A DNA stretch of 7,565 nucleotides from an uncultured Desulfovibrio sp. (GTDB lineage: Bacteria; Desulfobacterota; Desulfovibrionia; Desulfovibrionales; Desulfovibrionaceae), in NCBI GenBank assembly GCA_900550745.1, contig URTO01000088.1, positions 1-7,565 of the forward strand. Direction: 5' to 3'. Position 1 is the first letter of the stretch. Each line of letters begins with the position of its first letter. Made by a program: the position numbers and the translations under genes. The notes beneath the pieces were generated by a model. It saw only the letters and a program-made list of their open reading frames with translations. It was not told the DNA's origin and did not search any database. This document shows, piece by piece, positions 6,151-7,565 of the stretch.

Positions 6151-6869
6151 ACGCCGAGCACCCGCCTGATGTGCGACAGCAGCAACGGGGAGGAGTGCGT
6201 CAGGTAGAAATGCCCTCCGGGGATTTCGTGCAGAGAGAAGCCCCCGGACGTATGCCGTTCCCATCCCTCCGTCTCGCCGCGGGTCGCCTCGGGGTCATCA
6301 GACCCGTAAAAGGCCGTGATCGGGACAGGAAGCGGTTCTTCTTCCTGATATTCATACGTTTCATCCACGGTAAAGTCCGCCCGCAGCAACGGGAGAAAGA
6401 GCTTCATCAGCTCCTTGTTGTCCAGCAGGCTCTGCGGCGTGCCCCCGTACCGGGACAGCGCGGCGAGAAAGGCGTCCTCCTCCAGCTCGTGCAGGGGGGA
6501 GGGTTCGGGGATCTCCGGGGCGCGGCTTCCCGACACGAACAGGTGCGCGGGAAGGGGCTGCCCCTTCCGGCGCATGTACCGGGCCAGCTCAAAGGCGACG
6601 CGCGCCCCAAGGCTGTGCCCGAACAGGGCATACCGCTGCCCGGCGTAGGGCCGGATCGCTTCCGCCGCCTGCTCGACGATCGCCCTCATGGAGAGGAGGG
6701 GCGTTTCGCGCATCCGGTTTTCGCGCCCCGGCAACTGGACGGGGACGGCCCCCAGCGCGGATTCCTTCGTCCACGCGCGGTAGGCCGACGCCCCGCCGCC
6801 CGCATGGGGAAAACAGAAAAGCCGAACCGGAGCGTATGGAACCCTCTCCGGCATGAACCAACCTGCCAT
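6147..6869 (-). CDS. Type II (external) thioesterase, alpha/beta hydrolase, NRPS/PKS-associated family
   Basis: A 240-residue alpha/beta hydrolase of the GrsT/RifR/TesA-like thioesterase family. Such enzymes are cytoplasmic and usually remove wrong or stalled acyl groups from phosphopantetheine arms of carrier proteins; some release products or act on acyl-CoA. Seen: the N-terminal FCFPHAGGG (18-26) oxyanion-loop motif, the nucleophile elbow GHSLG (84-88, Ser86), a likely catalytic Asp192 in GSDDP, and His220 in GGHFYL. The length is typical of the family. The ATG at 6869 has AAGGAA 8 nt upstream, and the N-terminus aligns as expected. Its stop overlaps the start of the phosphopantetheinyl transferase gene by 4 bp (ATGA, 6147-6150), so the two are probably translationally coupled. 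That pairing strongly implies a carrier-protein pathway, although none is visible here. The substrate cannot be read from the sequence. Confidence 0.93.
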   Translation of the reverse strand: MAGWFMPERVPYAPVRLFCFPHAGGGASAYRAWTKESALGAVPVQLPGRENRMRETPLLSMRAIVEQAAEAIRPYAGQRYALFGHSLGARVAFELARYMRRKGQPLPAHLFVSGSRAPEIPEPSPLHELEEDAFLAALSRYGGTPQSLLDNKELMKLFLPLLRADFTVDETYEYQEEEPLPVPITAFYGSDDPEATRGETEGWERHTSGGFSLHEIPGGHFYLTHSSPLLLSHIRRVLGV

Positions 6870-6900
6870 CGTTCTTCTTCCTTTTTATCTTGAACGCAGG

Positions 6901-6926
6901 GCCGCCCCACCGCCGCACCGGGCGGC
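6901..6926 (-). other. Intercistronic hairpin between cysE and the thioesterase gene
   Basis: A perfect 7-bp GC-only inverted repeat (6901-6907 with 6920-6926, 12-nt loop) lies in the 65-nt gap between the cysE stop and the thioesterase start. No T-run follows on the transcribed strand, so it is unlikely to be a classical terminator. It may stabilise the upstream message or set the ratio of cysE to downstream expression. GC-rich DNA makes short stems common, hence low confidence in a function. Confidence 0.4.
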
Positions 6927-6934
6927 AGCCCCGC

Positions 6935-7565
6935 CTACTTGTTGCCGGAGACGATCCGCGCCCGTTCCGGCACGTCCTCCGTTACCCACATATTGGCCCC
7001 GATGATGGCCCCCGAACCGATCGTAATGTTGCCCAGAACCGTGGCCCCGGCGTAGATGGTGACGCCGTCACCAAGATGCGGGTGGCGGGGAAGGCCCTTG
7101 ATCAGCACGCCTGAGGCGTCCTTGCGGAAGGACAGCGCGCCGAGGGTGACGCCCTGATACAAACGGCAGTTTTTGCCAATGACGCACGTTTCCCCAATGA
7201 CCACCCCCGTGCCGTGATCGATGAAGAAGCCCTCTCCGATACGGGCGCCGGGGTGGATGTCGATCCCCGTGGACGCATGGGCCATCTCGGTAAGGATGCG
7301 CGGCAGAAGCGGCACTTCAAGCTCGCTGAGTTCGTGGGCGATGCGGTAATGGGTCATCGCCAGAATCGAGGGGTAACAAAAGATGGTTTCACCAAGGCTT
7401 GTCGCTGCCGGATCGCCCTCATAGGCGGCCCGCACGTCCGAGGCGAGAAGCCTCCGCAGAACGGGCAGCCGTTCAATGAAGCACACAGCCTTTTCATCCT
7501 TAATCGTTCCTTGTAAACTTCCTGTATATTTTACAGAACCAACAGTTACATCAACAGCACTTTCC
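6935..7565 (-). CDS. cysE: Serine O-acetyltransferase (CysE/EpsC-like), partial, 5' end beyond the window
   Basis: Transfers acetyl from acetyl-CoA to L-serine, giving O-acetylserine for cysteine synthesis in the cytoplasm. Counting from the in-frame GTG at 7486 (183 residues), a helical N-terminal segment contains AAYEGDPAA (20-28). A left-handed beta-helix of hexapeptide repeats follows, with DIHPGA (76-81) and DHGTGVVIGET (90-100). Asp76 and His91 sit 15 residues apart, as in the Asp143/His158 pair of E. coli CysE. The protein ends with SGNK and a TAG stop, soon after the last repeat, with no long tail or terminal Ile. The frame stays open from 7486 to the window edge, and long homologues (about 300 residues) continue N-terminally there, so I treat the gene as truncated by the window. 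A complete short enzyme starting at GTG 7486, with AAGG-type purines just upstream, is the alternative. Codons upstream of 7486 are strikingly AT-rich. It is the first visible gene of the operon. The family call is firm; the start is not. Confidence 0.9.
   Translation of the reverse strand, partial: ESAVDVTVGSVKYTGSLQGTIKDEKAVCFIERLPVLRRLLASDVRAAYEGDPAATSLGETIFCYPSILAMTHYRIAHELSELEVPLLPRILTEMAHASTGIDIHPGARIGEGFFIDHGTGVVIGETCVIGKNCRLYQGVTLGALSFRKDASGVLIKGLPRHPHLGDGVTIYAGATVLGNITIGSGAIIGANMWVTEDVPERARIVSGNK

Noticed and set aside
6151..6264. N-terminal extension of the phosphopantetheinyl transferase from an upstream ATG
   Set aside because: The extra 38 residues lie wholly inside the thioesterase gene and exceed the normal family length. 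The ATG at 6150 overlaps the thioesterase stop in the common ATGA arrangement.
7498..7560. Promoter for the operon in the AT-rich right edge
   Set aside because: TTGATG and TAAAAT can be found but with 15-nt spacing, and the stretch is an open frame continuous with cysE, so I could not support a promoter call.
1..7565. CRISPR arrays, tRNA or rRNA genes, insertion sequences, integrase or attachment repeats
   Set aside because: No spaced direct repeats, cloverleaf-like segments, transposase motifs or long terminal repeats were seen on either strand.

Overview
The window is about 7.6 kb of GC-rich bacterial DNA. All eight genes lie on the minus strand, so transcription runs from right (7565) to left (1). 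Spacing is tight: two 4-bp stop/start overlaps, one 11-bp overlap and one 10-nt gap. This suggests one polycistronic unit whose promoter lies beyond the right edge, with a plausible rho-independent terminator at 73-126. The mix of a DctP-type TRAP transporter, an ACSF2-like acyl-CoA synthetase, and a serine acetyltransferase with an AAYEGDPAA-type N-terminus recalls Desulfovibrionaceae or a related anaerobic proteobacterium. That placement is from memory and is tentative.

Reading in the direction of transcription: (1) the C-terminal part of a serine O-acetyltransferase (6935 to the right edge); (2) a type II (external) thioesterase (6147-6869); (3) an Sfp-type 4'-phosphopantetheinyl transferase (5425-6150); (4) a HIT-family nucleotide hydrolase (5009-5428); (5) an AMP-forming acyl-CoA synthetase (3184-4893); (6-8) a complete tripartite TRAP transporter: DctP solute-binding protein (2139-3173), DctQ small permease (1581-2081) and DctM large permease (290-1591). 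The first 289 bases hold no supported gene, only the terminator and an AT-rich spacer.

The genes suggest two linked themes. The right half has enzymes that serve carrier-protein assembly lines (carrier activation by the PPTase, clearing of blocked thioesters by the thioesterase), yet no carrier, NRPS or PKS gene is visible. The left half looks like 'import a carboxylate, then activate it as a CoA thioester'. The HIT protein between them could hydrolyse stray acyl-adenylates from the ligase. The operon as a whole may feed an imported acid into a thioester-based pathway whose core enzymes lie outside the window; this is inference.

The clearest unexplained sequence structure is a pair of strong perfect hairpins, with 14-bp and 12-bp stems and 9-nt loops, that bracket dctP. 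They suggest mRNA processing or segmental stabilisation to make the binding protein in excess. Other points are a structured 115-nt leader before the ligase gene, loss of a usually acidic residue in DctM, and an abrupt switch to AT-rich codons at the right edge inside the serine acetyltransferase frame.
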